From Deltaproteobacteria bacterium (GTDB lineage: Bacteria; Desulfobacterota; Syntrophia; Syntrophales; Smithellaceae): DNA of 64,000 bases. The notes beneath the pieces were generated by a model. The model ran no database searches. It was given only the letters and a program-made list of their open reading frames with translations, and was not told the DNA's origin. The DNA is taken from positions 86,218 through 150,217 of the forward strand of contig JAAYDW010000068.1 in assembly GCA_012729055.1 (NCBI GenBank). Reading direction: 5' to 3'. Every line of letters starts with the position of its first letter. Within the stretch, counting starts at the first letter, position 1. Shown one piece after another: positions 18,301-26,374 of the stretch. The position numbers were made by a program, and so were the translations under genes.

Positions 18301-18630
18301 CGAGTCTTCCATGTTTTCGCCGACGTAAAAGCGGACGATCGTCAGGTTCTGCCCCGGCTTGACGATGGAATAGACATACTCCACGCCCTTGATCTCCCAC
18401 AGGAGCTTTTCCATCGGAAGGGTCACCCGCTCTTCGACTTCCTTGGGCGTCGCGCCGGGATAGCTGACGAACACGTCCACCATGGGGACGACGATCTGGG
18501 GCTCCTCTTCCCGCGGCGTGACAAAGACGGCGAAAAGGCCCAGCAACAAGGCGGCGATCACCAGAAGCGGCGTAAGCTTCGAACGGATAAAGGCTTTGGC
18601 GATTTTTCCGGAGATGCCGATGCCGGTCAT
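15400..18630 (-). CDS. RND-family efflux pump inner-membrane transporter
   Basis: A 1076-residue transporter of the AcrB/CusA class, driven by proton motive force. It starts with an N-terminal helix ([20 protein letters not shown]), has [17 protein letters not shown] in the first porter subdomain, and the transmembrane-4 motif [18 protein letters not shown] with the paired Asp of the proton relay. A second hydrophobic set follows at 925-1060. Presence of two acidic residues in TM4 fits hydrophobe/amphiphile pumps; the substrate is unknown. The ATG overlaps the end of the adaptor gene by 4 bases (ATGA). Confidence 0.93.
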   Translation of the reverse strand: MTGIGISGKIAKAFIRSKLTPLLVIAALLLGLFAVFVTPREEEPQIVVPMVDVFVSYPGATPKEVEERVTLPMEKLLWEIKGVEYVYSIVKPGQNLTIVRFYVGENMEDSLVKLYNKLMSNYDRIPPGVSQPMVKPKSIDDVPILALTLWSASPGYTGYELRRIALELCGELKKDANVSEFSVIGGQKRQVRLTLDPQRLRAYNLSALQIMQSLARANVIIPSGSFPSGNRETVVETGSFLTNAEEVGNLVVHVANGRPVYLRNVAAVSDGPAEATDYVFMGLGPAAAKKGLTGNAVSQAEAVTIAVAKQKGANASVVADEALKKTAALKGTLIPSDVQVTVTRNYGETAKDKSDELLKHMLIATISVILLVALFLGWRESIVVAVAVPVTLALTLLINYLYGYTLNRVTLFALIFSIGILVDDAIVVVENINRHFRMRKVEPQTAVLAVDEVGNPTILATFTVIAALLPMAFVSGLMGPYMRPIPVGASAAMLFSLLVAFIVSPWLSYIVLKKVRHKGSGEPREEKSHGLYEKMLGPLIDAPKKRMIAFAAVGGLLLLAVLLVPLKQVTMKMLPFDNKSELQVIIDMPEGRTLEETAAVTRALSEYLKTVPEVTDYQAYVGTAAPYNFNGLVRHYFLREGSNVADIQVNFVGKSDRRAQSHDIAKRLRPELKRIADRHDARIKIAELPPGPPVLSTLVAEIYGPETSRRIEIAGQVRDIFEKTDGVVDVDWFVEDDQRKLSFVVDRARAAQSGVTTDAIAQSVRIALGGSVAGVVHLDREREPVEIFLRMPFAERADLRQLQTLMIPSAAGKAVSLGELAAVREGIVEKTIYHKNLKNVTYVIGDVAGTEESPVYAILKMKDAIAALKLAEGYELKQYSSAQPWLTTRYAMKWDGEWHITYEVFRDLGIAFAVVLIIIYILVVAWFRSFVTPLVIMAPILLTLVGILPGHWIFGAFFTATSMIGFIALAGIVVRNSILLVDFIQMEWREKGELRNALIRAGTVRFRPIVLTAAAVVVGSFVMLFDPIFQGLAIAMMFGAVAATLLTLVVVPLLYYTFFKNRPCPGEEKKDQTSEA

Positions 18631-19724
18631 GGCGCTTTTCCTCCCGCGAGGACGCCGCCGTCCTCGGCGCGCTCGACGCCTTCAACGATCACCCGGTCGC
18701 CGGCTGCCAGGCCCGACAGAATTTCCGTGCTGCCTGCAAACGTTGCGCCCGTACGGACCAGACGGTACGTGATGATTCCGCGCTCATCCACGGTGTAAAC
18801 CCCCGTCAACTGTCCTTTCTGAACGAGGGCGCCGGCGGGCACCAGGATGGCCTCCTTCCGGCCAACGGAAATCCGGATGCGGACAAAAAGGCCGCTGCGG
18901 GCCGGAATGCCGCCGGGAGTGATCTTCACGATGAATGTCCGGGAGAGAGGATCGATGGTGGTCAACACCTGGCGGACGGTTGTGCGCTGCGGCCCGCCGG
19001 CGCCGTCGACGACCAGTTCGGCCTCCATGCCGGGTTTGATTTTATCTCTCAGGCGCTCGTCGACGGCCGCTTCCACGTAAAAGCTGCCGCTTTCCTCGAT
19101 CACCAGAAGCGGCAGGCCCGGCGAGGCCATGCTGCCCGCGTCGATGCGCTTTTGGGTTACTTTGCCGGAAACGGGCGCCCGGACAGAAGTGAACGACTGG
19201 TACGTCCGGGCCTCCTCGGCCATCGCTTTGGCCCGCTCGTATTCAGCCTGGGCCACGTTCTTTTGCGTTGTGATCTGATCCATTTCCTGTCGGGAGAGCG
19301 CCTTTTCATCGAAGAGATTTTTATAGCGCTGCCAGGTGGTTTCCTGGAGCAGTTTGTTTTGTTTTGCGGATTCGAGCGCCATCGCGGCGGCCTGCGCCCG
19401 CTGGGCGGCATCCCGGTCGTCGATGGTCAGAAGCAACTGGCCGGCTTTCACGCGGTCTCCTTCCTGCACCAGAACGGAGGTGACCACGCCCATCGCCCGG
19501 CTGGCCACCAGGCTTTCGCGGTCGGACCGGACATTGCCCGTGGTCTCGTAAACGTCATCGACAACGGAAGGCGCGACGGCGGCGATTTTGATCCCCTCAA
19601 CGACCGGCCGTTTCACCGCTTCTTCCGGACCCTTTCCCTGGCAGGCGGCACACAGCGCCGTAAACAATACCGCAGCCGCCAGCGCACAAAACGTTTTTAA
19701 CCCGCGATGGTTCAGACGCATCAT
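18627..19724 (-). CDS. RND efflux periplasmic adaptor lipoprotein
   Basis: A 365-residue membrane fusion protein with a lipobox LCAAC (lipid Cys28). Features in order: barrel-sandwich half [24 protein letters not shown], alpha-hairpin with the [16 protein letters not shown] segment (100-170), second lipoyl half [18 protein letters not shown], and a beta-barrel domain. It links the RND pump to the outer-membrane channel. It overlaps the TolC-like gene by 4 bases and the pump gene by 4 bases. Confidence 0.92.
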   Translation of the reverse strand: MMRLNHRGLKTFCALAAAVLFTALCAACQGKGPEEAVKRPVVEGIKIAAVAPSVVDDVYETTGNVRSDRESLVASRAMGVVTSVLVQEGDRVKAGQLLLTIDDRDAAQRAQAAAMALESAKQNKLLQETTWQRYKNLFDEKALSRQEMDQITTQKNVAQAEYERAKAMAEEARTYQSFTSVRAPVSGKVTQKRIDAGSMASPGLPLLVIEESGSFYVEAAVDERLRDKIKPGMEAELVVDGAGGPQRTTVRQVLTTIDPLSRTFIVKITPGGIPARSGLFVRIRISVGRKEAILVPAGALVQKGQLTGVYTVDERGIITYRLVRTGATFAGSTEILSGLAAGDRVIVEGVERAEDGGVLAGGKAP

Positions 19725-21120
19725 GGTTTCTCCCCGAGCGGACGGGACTGTCCGTTTTTCAAGTTCTGTAAAAGCGTTCCGCTTTCAAAATGAAGCCCGG
19801 CCAGGGCTGTTTTGTACGCGTTCTTTGTTTCGACAACAGCGGCGCGCGCCTGTTCCAGACTGGCCTGTGTATTCAGAAGATCGCTGAGCGACGAAAGGCC
19901 GTTTTCATACCTGAGCTTCAACAGACGGGCGCCTTCGTCGGCTGTTTTCAGCGCCTCCTCGGCCAGTTCAATATTCTGTCTTGCCTCCCCGACGTTCAGA
20001 TAGGCTTCGTAAATTTTAAAAGAGACGCCTTTCTTCATGGCGGCCAGATGTTCCTGAACTTGCGCTTCCTGATGTTTGGCTTTTGCCCGTTCATACGCGC
20101 GCTTGGTTCCGTCAAACAGGTCCCAGCGCAAAAACGCCATCACCTGCCAGCTTTTGCCTTCGGATCCCAGGGGGGCATTGTGGTCGTTGAACTGATAGCT
20201 GCCGCCCACGCCGATGTACGGATAATAACCGGCCTCGGCCAGGCGGATATTGTTCCGGGCGTTTTCGCCGCGCAGCTCCAGAGCGCGCACGTCCGGCCGT
20301 TTTTCTGCAGAGGCGGTATAGTCGTCCAGCTCCTGAAGTGACAGATCGAAAGCCGCATCAACCACGTCCGGCGAGTCCGGCAGCGCCAGCAACACGCCCA
20401 GCGCGCGCCTCGCCAGGCTGACGTTCTTGCGCGCGACGTTGAGTTTTTGTCTGGCCTCTGTGAGCGACGTTGCCGTGCGCAGCGCATCGGCATACTGCCC
20501 GACATCGTTTTTGTAACGCAGCTCGGCAATCCGCAGACGTTCCCGGGCATCCCGAACGCCGAGCTCCGCCACCTGCACATATTCCCCGGCGGTTAAAACA
20601 GAGAGGCAGGCCCGGACGACCGAAAAAGCGATTTCCTCCTCTTTGCGCCTGACGTCCTCTTCCTTCGCCAGCGATTCCGTCCGGGACATTTCCAGGCCGA
20701 CCAGCGCCTTCTTCACGAAGATCGGCTGTTCCACGGCAATGGAGGACTGGTAATCGTTGATCGCCTCGGGGCTGTTTAAAAAATCCGGATTGAAATCCGC
20801 GGCCGCGATCCGGGACTGGTTGAGCTTGGACATAAAGGCGTAGCCGGGAGTGTTGGTCCGCAGATATCTTTCTTCAATGGAGATTTTCGGCAGCAGATAA
20901 CTGCGGGCAATGCCGATGTCCTGCCGGCCCGCAGCCAGTCCGCTTTTGACGGCTTTGATTTCATGATTGTCGGCGAGCGCTTTTCGACGGCTTCTCCGAC
21001 GGTCAACCGCATAGCCGTCTTCTGATCCGCGGCGTGCCCGGAAAGCCCGGACAAAACAAGAAAGACGGCTCCCGTAAAAATCAGAATCCCTCTTCGGAAT
21101 CTGCGTGCAGGCGAAACCAT
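19721..21120 (-). pseudogene. TolC-like outer-membrane efflux protein, broken by a one-base frameshift
   Basis: The gene starts at ATG 21120 (GGAGG upstream) with a signal peptide (GLSGHAA) and MRLTVGEAVEK, the start of the first TolC repeat. At about 20980/20981 the frame shifts: the sequence gaaaagcgctcgcc lacks one G compared with the gaaaaggcgctcgcc needed to read ...VEKALADNHEIKAVKSGLAAG. From there the other frame is open to 19721 and contains the normal remainder (370 codons from an internal ATG at 20833), including QPIFVKKAL and LSSLSDLLNTQASLEQA. Either a real loss-of-function mutation, a programmed shift, or a sequencing error. The pump and adaptor downstream are intact. Confidence 0.88.
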
Positions 21121-21158
21121 TTCCCCGACCTCCTTTTCTTTTCCGGCGATGCGGGTCC

Positions 21159-21362
21159 TTACTTTTTTCCGATCGTCGAAATATTGAAAAGGACGTAAGC
21201 GGGGCAAAAACCGATCAGGCTCGTGACGACAAAGATGACCGCAATGACGCCCAGAACAATCGCCCAACCGCCGGAAATGGCGCCGGTCAGGTAAAGAACG
21301 GCAATAGCGATCGCCAGCAGAACTCGGATGCCTCTGTCCAGGATTCCCATGTTCTTTTTCAT
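21159..21362 (-). CDS. Small DUF2892 inner-membrane protein
   Basis: A 67-residue protein with two predicted transmembrane helices (IRVLLAIAIAVLYLTGAI and AIVLGVIAVIFVVTSLIGFCPAYVLF) and a start typical of the DUF2892/YgaP transmembrane family (MGILDRGIRV). Members are often linked to rhodanese or sulfur stress, but the role is unknown. AAAGGAG precedes the ATG. The promoter region carries a near-perfect FNR-type box. Confidence 0.8.
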   Translation of the reverse strand: MKKNMGILDRGIRVLLAIAIAVLYLTGAISGGWAIVLGVIAVIFVVTSLIGFCPAYVLFNISTIGKK

Positions 21363-21543
21363 AAGACGCTCCTTTCCGGGTGACGGCCGTAAATGGGTTG
21401 AAAGATGACTCCGCAGTTGATGGACGGTTTCATCCCTGAAGGCGTCCTGTTGTGATGAATGACATCGGTCCGTCGCTTCCGCCGAGCCGGCGAGCGCTTG
21501 CCCGGTTTCTCTTTTTTTCGGCTCGGCCGATGCGTGCCGACGA

Positions 21544-21585
21544 TCATACCTTATACGGTCGTCAGGCGTCAATGATCCGGATCAA
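21544..21585 (-). promoter_or_regulatory. FNR/CRP-type box and -10 element upstream of the DUF2892 gene
   Basis: Minus strand: TTGAT-CCGG-ATCAT (21585-21572) matches the FNR consensus TTGAT-N4-ATCAA at 9 of 10 positions. TATGAT (21549-21544) lies with its centre about 32 bases downstream, the spacing of class II FNR activation, which places the box near -41.5. Confidence 0.5.
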
Positions 21586-21613
21586 TGACTAAAAGAATTT
21601 TTTGCCGGTCTGG

Positions 21614-22354
21614 CTACCGGTTCAGCGGACAGACTTTCAGGCATTCGTCGCAGTCGATCCAGTAATCGTGGCCGGCGGTGTTGATGACGCGCTCGATATG
21701 CTTGAGGCCGGCGGCGTCCTTGAGGGCCAGCGGATAAATCGCGTGCTTGACGGTGTGCCCCAGGCAGGTCATCTTGTGAAAATCGCCTTCGGCTGTAAAA
21801 GCGCCGGCGGGGCAGATTTTAAGGCAGGCGCGGCATTTTTCGGGGCAGGGGAGCGCATCGTTGACCGGATCGCCGGGCAGTTCGGCGTCGGTGACCACGG
21901 CCGCGAGCCGCAGGCGGGAACCGTAGACCGGATGGTACACCTGGCCGCTGCGGCCGAAGGCGCCGAGACCGGCCCGGACGGCGGCGTGCTTGAGCGACAG
22001 AAGGCCCCAGGGTTCAAAATCATGAAACACCATCGGCGCGTAGCTGGGAATCGTCACGGCTGTGTACTTTCCCTGCGCTTCAATGAAGTTGCACAAATAA
22101 AGCGCGATTTCATCGAGCCGGCGGTAGGCCGTGTGATACGAGCGGTGCAGGCCGTACAGATTGTAATCGGGCGATTTCAGGATTCCTGCCGGAATCTGCA
22201 GGCCCAGCACGATCACTGTCTGCGCGTTTTTGCAGATGTTTGCCGGATGATGCTTTTCGGGCGCTTCTGCGAAACGCTCTACCGGCGCGAATCCGACGGC
22301 CGAAACGGTGTTTCCCAGGTGTCCGATGATGGCTTCCTTCAGGTCGCTTTGCAT
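21614..22354 (-). CDS. 4Fe-4S double-cluster protein related to epoxyqueuosine reductase
   Basis: A 246-residue protein whose C-terminal half has two clustered cysteine groups, CPEKCRACLKICP and CDECLKVCP, for a pair of [4Fe-4S] clusters. The N-terminal portion resembles the QueG family (GLGAFGRSGQVYHPVYGSRLRLAAVVTDAEL). It is shorter than QueG (about 350), and many such shorter deltaproteobacterial proteins are reductive dehalogenase or QueG relatives without B12 evidence. Function is uncertain. It is in the same direction as the MarR gene upstream (45 bases). Confidence 0.7.
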   Translation of the reverse strand: MQSDLKEAIIGHLGNTVSAVGFAPVERFAEAPEKHHPANICKNAQTVIVLGLQIPAGILKSPDYNLYGLHRSYHTAYRRLDEIALYLCNFIEAQGKYTAVTIPSYAPMVFHDFEPWGLLSLKHAAVRAGLGAFGRSGQVYHPVYGSRLRLAAVVTDAELPGDPVNDALPCPEKCRACLKICPAGAFTAEGDFHKMTCLGHTVKHAIYPLALKDAAGLKHIERVINTAGHDYWIDCDECLKVCPLNR

Positions 22355-22399
22355 GTCGATTTCCTTTCTCTTCCGATTGAAAGCTGTTGCGGTTTTAAT

Positions 22400-22843
22400 T
22401 TATTCCGCCGCGGGCAAGACGGCGTCCGGATTGCGCACGGCGCGCAGGAGGCGCCGGAATTCCTGCTGTTCGTTGTCGCCGAGCGCGGCCAAAAACTCCC
22501 GATTGGCCTTCTCCATTTTTTTTTGGAGAAGGGGAACGATCTTCCGGCCCCGGTCCGAAAGCAAAATATGAATGGCCCGCCGGTCGCTGGGATGGCGGCG
22601 CCTTTCGATCCAACCGGACGCCTCCAGCCGGTCGATAACGCCGGTGAGCGTGGCCGTGTCCAATCCCGTCCGCTCGCTTAATTCCTTTGCCGTGATGGGG
22701 TCCCGGCGTCCCAGAAAATTGACGACCATCGCCTGCACGGCCGTCAGATTCGTGTCCGCGAGCGCCTGAGTCCAGAAACGCACACCCGCCTGCTGGGCGC
22801 GGGCCAGGAGAAAAAAAATGCAGTCTTCGACTTTGAGAGTCAT
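22400..22843 (-). CDS. MarR-family transcriptional regulator
   Basis: A 147-residue winged-helix protein. The recognition helix region is DPITAKELSERTGLDTATLTGVIDRLEASGWIERRR, and the wing is HPSDRRAIHILLSDRGR, both diagnostic of MarR. It probably represses its own unit and perhaps the divergent genes at 22938 onward; a palindrome lies in the intergenic region. GAGG precedes the ATG. Confidence 0.9.
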   Translation of the reverse strand: MTLKVEDCIFFLLARAQQAGVRFWTQALADTNLTAVQAMVVNFLGRRDPITAKELSERTGLDTATLTGVIDRLEASGWIERRRHPSDRRAIHILLSDRGRKIVPLLQKKMEKANREFLAALGDNEQQEFRRLLRAVRNPDAVLPAAE

Positions 22844-22872
22844 GGGCCTCTTTCCGTTGTCTTGTAGGCTAA

Positions 22873-22891
22873 TATTTTGTGTACAAATTAT
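22873..22891. promoter_or_regulatory. Palindromic operator, TTTGT-GT-ACAAA
   Basis: Dyad TTTGTGTACAAA (22876-22887) with AT-rich symmetrical flanks between the divergent marR and the plus-strand genes. Size and position fit a MarR site. Confidence 0.55.
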
Positions 22892-22937
22892 ATCAAAAAT
22901 GTTATGGCGTCAACACCTATGATACAGGAGGTTCGTC

Positions 22938-23078
22938 ATGAAAGTCTTGTCCACGCCGGACGAGCGTTTTGATCATCTCCCCGGATTCGACTTTGCTCCC
23001 CGTTATCTTGACGCGGCCGTCGGCGCAGATGGCCGGTTACCCGTTGTGTCGCCGCTATCAAACAAAAATAAACTCTGA
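22938..23078 (+). pseudogene. N-terminal remnant of a haloalkane dehalogenase-like gene
   Basis: A 46-codon frame with an excellent AGGAGG site 7 bases before the ATG. Its first 25 residues, MKVLSTPDERFDHLPGFDFA and on, match the N-terminal TPDxRFxNLPxxxFxPxYL motif of DhlA-type haloalkane dehalogenases, which are about 300 residues. After residue 28 the similarity ends and the frame stops at TGA just before the DUF1330 gene. It is probably the stub of a deleted alpha/beta hydrolase. It could still be translated as a leader peptide. The parallel cassette at 39.9-40.8 kb keeps an intact hydrolase in the same place. Confidence 0.6.
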
Positions 23079-23092
23079 CAAGGAGAAGAGAG

Positions 23093-23455
23093 ATGAACTT
23101 CATCATGCCCACGAAAGACCAGTTCAAACAGCTCATGTCGCAGAATTACCAGGGGCCGATCGTCATGGTCAATCTGCTGAAATTCAAACGCGACGGAGGC
23201 AAGGAAACCTATCAGAAGTACTACGAGGCGACGAAGACGCTCTTTTCCGGAAAAACGATCAGCCGCATCGTCTACCGCGGCAACGGCCTGATGCCGGTGA
23301 TCGGCAACGAGGAGTGGGACGCCATCGCTCTTTACGAATATCCCTCGATCGACGCTTTTATCGACATGAACCGGGACAAGGCCTATCAGGATGTCGTGCA
23401 CTACCGCACAGACGCGCTCGAGGATTCGCGCCTCTACTGCACAATTCCGGAATAG
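23093..23455 (+). CDS. DUF1330-family protein
   Basis: A 120-residue ferredoxin-like alpha/beta barrel protein with IVMVNLLKFKRDGGKETYQKYYE, the usual DUF1330 motif, and EWDAIALYEYPSIDAFIDM. The biochemical role of the family is not known; dimeric relatives bind small aromatic or aliphatic molecules. AAGGAG precedes the ATG. A clear paralogue is encoded at 39459-39842, also between a hydrolase and a CoA ligase. Confidence 0.82.
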   Translation: MNFIMPTKDQFKQLMSQNYQGPIVMVNLLKFKRDGGKETYQKYYEATKTLFSGKTISRIVYRGNGLMPVIGNEEWDAIALYEYPSIDAFIDMNRDKAYQDVVHYRTDALEDSRLYCTIPE

Positions 23456-23462
23456 AAGGGAA

Positions 23463-24911
23463 ATGACCGCCATGAAAGCTTCCGCCAGTCTCGATTTTCT
23501 GTTTCACCCGCAGTCCATCGCCATCGCCGGCGTGTCGGAAAACGTCAACAAGTTCAACTTCGGCCTGCGATACCTGCAGGGCCTCCAGGAGTTCGGCTAT
23601 CCGGGGAAACTCTATCCGCTCAATCCCGCCGGGGGCGAAGTCAACGGCATGACCCTCTACAAAAGCCTCCGGGAGATTCCCGGCGAGGTCGATTACATCA
23701 TTTCCGCCATTCCCGCCCCCTTTACGCCGCAGCTGGTCGATGAAGCGGCCGCAAAAGGCGTGAAGGCCATCCATTTTTTCACGTCCGGTTTCAGCGAGAT
23801 CGAAAACGCCGAGGGCAAGCGCCTGCAGGCGGAGGTGCTTGCCAGGGCGAAGAAAGGCGGCATCCGCGTGATCGGCCCCAACTGCCTGGGGCTTTACTGT
23901 CCGGCGGGCGGCCTCAGCTTCAACGGCGACTACGCCAGGACCGCGGGCCAGGTGGCCATGATTTCCCAGAGCGGCGGGAACGCCGCGCACTGCATTCAGG
24001 AAGGCGCCGCCCGCGGCGTTTATTTCAGCAAAGTGATCAGCATGGGCAACGGCGCGGACCTCAACGAATCGGACTATCTGGAATATCTGGCCGAGGATGA
24101 AGAGACGAAAATCATCACGGCGTATCTTGAAGGCGTCCGCCAGGGACCGCGGTTTTTCAAGGCGCTGGAAAAGGCGGCGAAACGCAAACCCGTCGTGGTG
24201 CTGAAAGTCGGAACGTCCGAATCCGGCGCTGAGGCAGCGGTTTCGCACACGACGGCCCTGGCCGGTTCCGATCAGGTCTGGGACGGTCTTCTGAAACAGG
24301 CGAGCGTTATCCGCGCCGGAAGCATCGAAGAGATGATGGACGTCGCGCTGGCGTTTCAGCAGATGACCAAGCCCGCGGGAAACCGGATGGTGATCGTCGG
24401 CATCGGGGGCGGCGCCAGCGTGATCCTTGCGGACGAATTTTCCTCAGCGGGGCTTCCGCTCCCGCGGCTCGGCTTTGAGCTCCGGCAAAACCTGATCAAC
24501 GTGTTTCCCACGGAAGCGGGGCGGATTTTCAAAAATCCGATCGACCTCAACAATTTCGAGACGCCCGACAAATTCTTCAGGACCATGAGTCTTCTGGACG
24601 CCTGCGAGGAAGCCGACATGCTCATTCTCCATGTGGCGTTCGACCATTTCGGCCTCGTCTCCAGCGCGGAAAAGGAATTCTGGGTGGGCTCGTTTCTCCA
24701 GTTGATCGGCCAGAGCAAGAAGAACCTCACCAAGCCGCTCGCAGTGATCCTGCACAGCTACAGCTCCGCGAACATGAAGCCGCTGGCGCAGAAGGCGGCG
24801 ACGGAACTGGCCGCCCTGGGCATTGCCGTCTTTCCCTCCATCGGGCGCGCGGCGCTGGCCCTGGGTCGCTTTACCCGCTACTGTGCAAGGCGAAGCCTAT
24901 GGAACAGGTGA
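23463..24911 (+). CDS. ADP-forming acyl-CoA synthetase, alpha-type subunit
   Basis: A 482-residue protein with the NDP-forming acyl-CoA synthetase alpha layout: CoA-binding Rossmann domain (PQSIAIAGVSENVNKFNFG), VIGPNCLGLY, and a succinyl-CoA ligase-like part with GQVAMISQSGGNAAH and the phospho-histidine motif SHTTALAGSD. No ATP-grasp (beta) domain is present, and no beta gene follows, so the partner must be elsewhere. It interconverts an acyl-CoA with acid plus ATP. Start at 23463 is 7 bases after the DUF1330 stop; 23472 is an alternative. The stop overlaps the sirtuin start by 13 bases. Confidence 0.82.
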   Translation: MTAMKASASLDFLFHPQSIAIAGVSENVNKFNFGLRYLQGLQEFGYPGKLYPLNPAGGEVNGMTLYKSLREIPGEVDYIISAIPAPFTPQLVDEAAAKGVKAIHFFTSGFSEIENAEGKRLQAEVLARAKKGGIRVIGPNCLGLYCPAGGLSFNGDYARTAGQVAMISQSGGNAAHCIQEGAARGVYFSKVISMGNGADLNESDYLEYLAEDEETKIITAYLEGVRQGPRFFKALEKAAKRKPVVVLKVGTSESGAEAAVSHTTALAGSDQVWDGLLKQASVIRAGSIEEMMDVALAFQQMTKPAGNRMVIVGIGGGASVILADEFSSAGLPLPRLGFELRQNLINVFPTEAGRIFKNPIDLNNFETPDKFFRTMSLLDACEEADMLILHVAFDHFGLVSSAEKEFWVGSFLQLIGQSKKNLTKPLAVILHSYSSANMKPLAQKAATELAALGIAVFPSIGRAALALGRFTRYCARRSLWNR

Positions 24912-25708
24912 TTGCAAAAGTAGCCGGACAGCTCGTCAAAAGCAGACACGCCATTGCGCTCACCGGCGCCGGCCTCTCGACCGAATCGGGCATTCCCGAT
25001 TTCCGGGGGCCCAACGGCATCTGGACGAAGAACCCGGAGGCCGAACGGCAGGCCTACGAAAGCTATTACAAGTTTCAGCGGGATCCCCGGCAGTACTGGG
25101 TCGAGAGCCTGACCGGCGCCTCGTGGCTCACGGCGCTCTTCAAGGCGCGCCCCAATGCCGGTCACGATGCGCTGGCCCAACTGGAAAGCCTGTCCATTTT
25201 GAAATGCGTCGTCACTCAGAACATCGACAATCTGCACCAGAAAGCGGGCAGCAAAAAGGTTCTCGACTATCACGGCAATATTTCGCTTTTGCGCTGCTTC
25301 GAATGCAACGCACGGTTTGATCCTGAGGAGTACGACCTGGAGAGGCTGCTCGCACAGAACCGTCTGCCGCCCCTGTGCCGCCGCTGCAACGGCGTGCTGA
25401 AATCGGACGTCGTCCATTTCAACGAGGCGATTCCGCCGGACGTCGCCCGGGAGAGCCTGGAGGAAGTCGAGCGCTGCGATTTGATGCTGATCTGCGGAAC
25501 GTCCGCGACCGTTTATCCGTTTGCCATGCTGCCCCGGACGGCAAAACAGAACAATTACCGGCAAAAGACCGTCATCATCGAAATCAACGCCGATCCCACG
25601 CCGCTCACCCGGGAGGGCATATCCGATGATCTTCTTCAGGGAAAGACGGGAGAAATTCTGCCCAGGATTCTGGAAGAGGTGCAGAAACTGAAAGCAGCCG
25701 GACGCTGA
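24899..25708 (+). CDS. NAD-dependent protein deacylase, sirtuin family
   Basis: A 269-residue Sir2 protein. NAD-binding motif GAGLSTESGIPDFRG (22-36), catalytic TQNIDNLHQKAG and the His in LDYHGN; the zinc site is CFEC and CRRC. It removes acyl groups from lysines. Because it is translationally fused by overlap to a CoA synthetase gene, control of that enzyme by lysine deacylation is the simplest idea, as known for acetyl-CoA synthetase and CobB in other bacteria (here inference). Confidence 0.9.
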   Translation: MEQVIAKVAGQLVKSRHAIALTGAGLSTESGIPDFRGPNGIWTKNPEAERQAYESYYKFQRDPRQYWVESLTGASWLTALFKARPNAGHDALAQLESLSILKCVVTQNIDNLHQKAGSKKVLDYHGNISLLRCFECNARFDPEEYDLERLLAQNRLPPLCRRCNGVLKSDVVHFNEAIPPDVARESLEEVERCDLMLICGTSATVYPFAMLPRTAKQNNYRQKTVIIEINADPTPLTREGISDDLLQGKTGEILPRILEEVQKLKAAGR

Positions 25709-25742
25709 AAAAAAGCGTCCGCCGGAATAAAAAACGTTGGCC

Positions 25743-25780
25743 GCCCGGGCTTATTCCCGAATGGCGCGAAAAGCCCGGGC
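25743..25780. terminator. Hairpin between convergent genes
   Basis: GCCCGGGCTT (25743-25752) pairs perfectly with AAGCCCGGGC (25771-25780). There is no clean T run on either strand, so termination is plausible but not certain. Confidence 0.4.
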
Positions 25781-25781
25781 G

Positions 25782-26102
25782 CTACACGACCTGCGGCCCG
25801 TCCTTGGTGAATCCGACCACTTGAACCGACGTTTCCGGCGCAATGTAGCGGGAAAAGACGACGGGCACCGCAAATTCTCCGAACCGCGCCGTTCCATCCT
25901 CCAAGAGCACGCCCCTGTCCCCGATGCTGATTTTGTGAGCGCGGTCCAGGTAAGGAATCACCAGGACCATTCCCGGCCCTTTGAGCCCCGCATACTGCCC
26001 GCGGCGAAAAAGGGCGATTCTCTGCTGCTCCGGGACCATGCGCATGCTCACGGCAACAAACAACATGATTAAAAAAAGAAAAAGAGAATCAAACGATCCC
26101 AT
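25782..26102 (-). CDS. Short membrane-anchored SPFH/stomatin-like protein
   Basis: A 106-residue protein: N-terminal transmembrane helix (LFLFLIMLFVAVSM), then VPEQQRIALFRRGQYAGLKGPGMVLVIPYLDRAHKI, which closely follows the start of slipin/band-7 domains, but the rest of the SPFH domain is missing. The gene ends in TAG, and I see no frameshift continuation downstream. It may be a natural mini-protein or a truncated slipin. It is the last gene of the glycyl radical enzyme block. Confidence 0.55.
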   Translation of the reverse strand: MGSFDSLFLFLIMLFVAVSMRMVPEQQRIALFRRGQYAGLKGPGMVLVIPYLDRAHKISIGDRGVLLEDGTARFGEFAVPVVFSRYIAPETSVQVVGFTKDGPQVV

Positions 26103-26126
26103 TTTTACCGCCTTTCTTCGCGATGC

Positions 26127-26315
26127 TTAAGGTTCGTGCGCCTTCTTTCCGTAAACGCGCTCATAGGCCGCGCAGTAAGGGCAGAAGCTGCTTTCGATGC
26201 TTTTTACAAACCAGTAGGCGATGCCGCGCTGCTTTTTGCGGGCGCGTGTGCAGACGGGACACTCCACGCAGCGCCGCGCCATCTGCCGGTCTTTTTCCGT
26301 GATTTCCGGGGTCAT
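26127..26315 (-). CDS. Small cysteine-rich protein, probable zinc ribbon
   Basis: A 62-residue protein with CVECPVC and CPYC cysteine pairs about 25 residues apart, consistent with one zinc or iron-sulfur site. No known family recognised. Start at 26315 has GGAG 7 bases upstream; an earlier ATG at 26333 lies before that site. It is 24 bases ahead of the SPFH-like gene. Confidence 0.55.
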   Translation of the reverse strand: MTPEITEKDRQMARRCVECPVCTRARKKQRGIAYWFVKSIESSFCPYCAAYERVYGKKAHEP

Positions 26316-26374
26316 GGTTTGTCTCCTTTTCATCCGGTGAAACGGTTTGCTGAAAAAAAATACCGCCTGTCCGG

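Noticed and set aside
21359..21547. 62-codon minus-strand frame upstream of the DUF2892 gene
   Set aside because: Arg/Lys-rich, no ribosome site, lies in the probable 5' leader.
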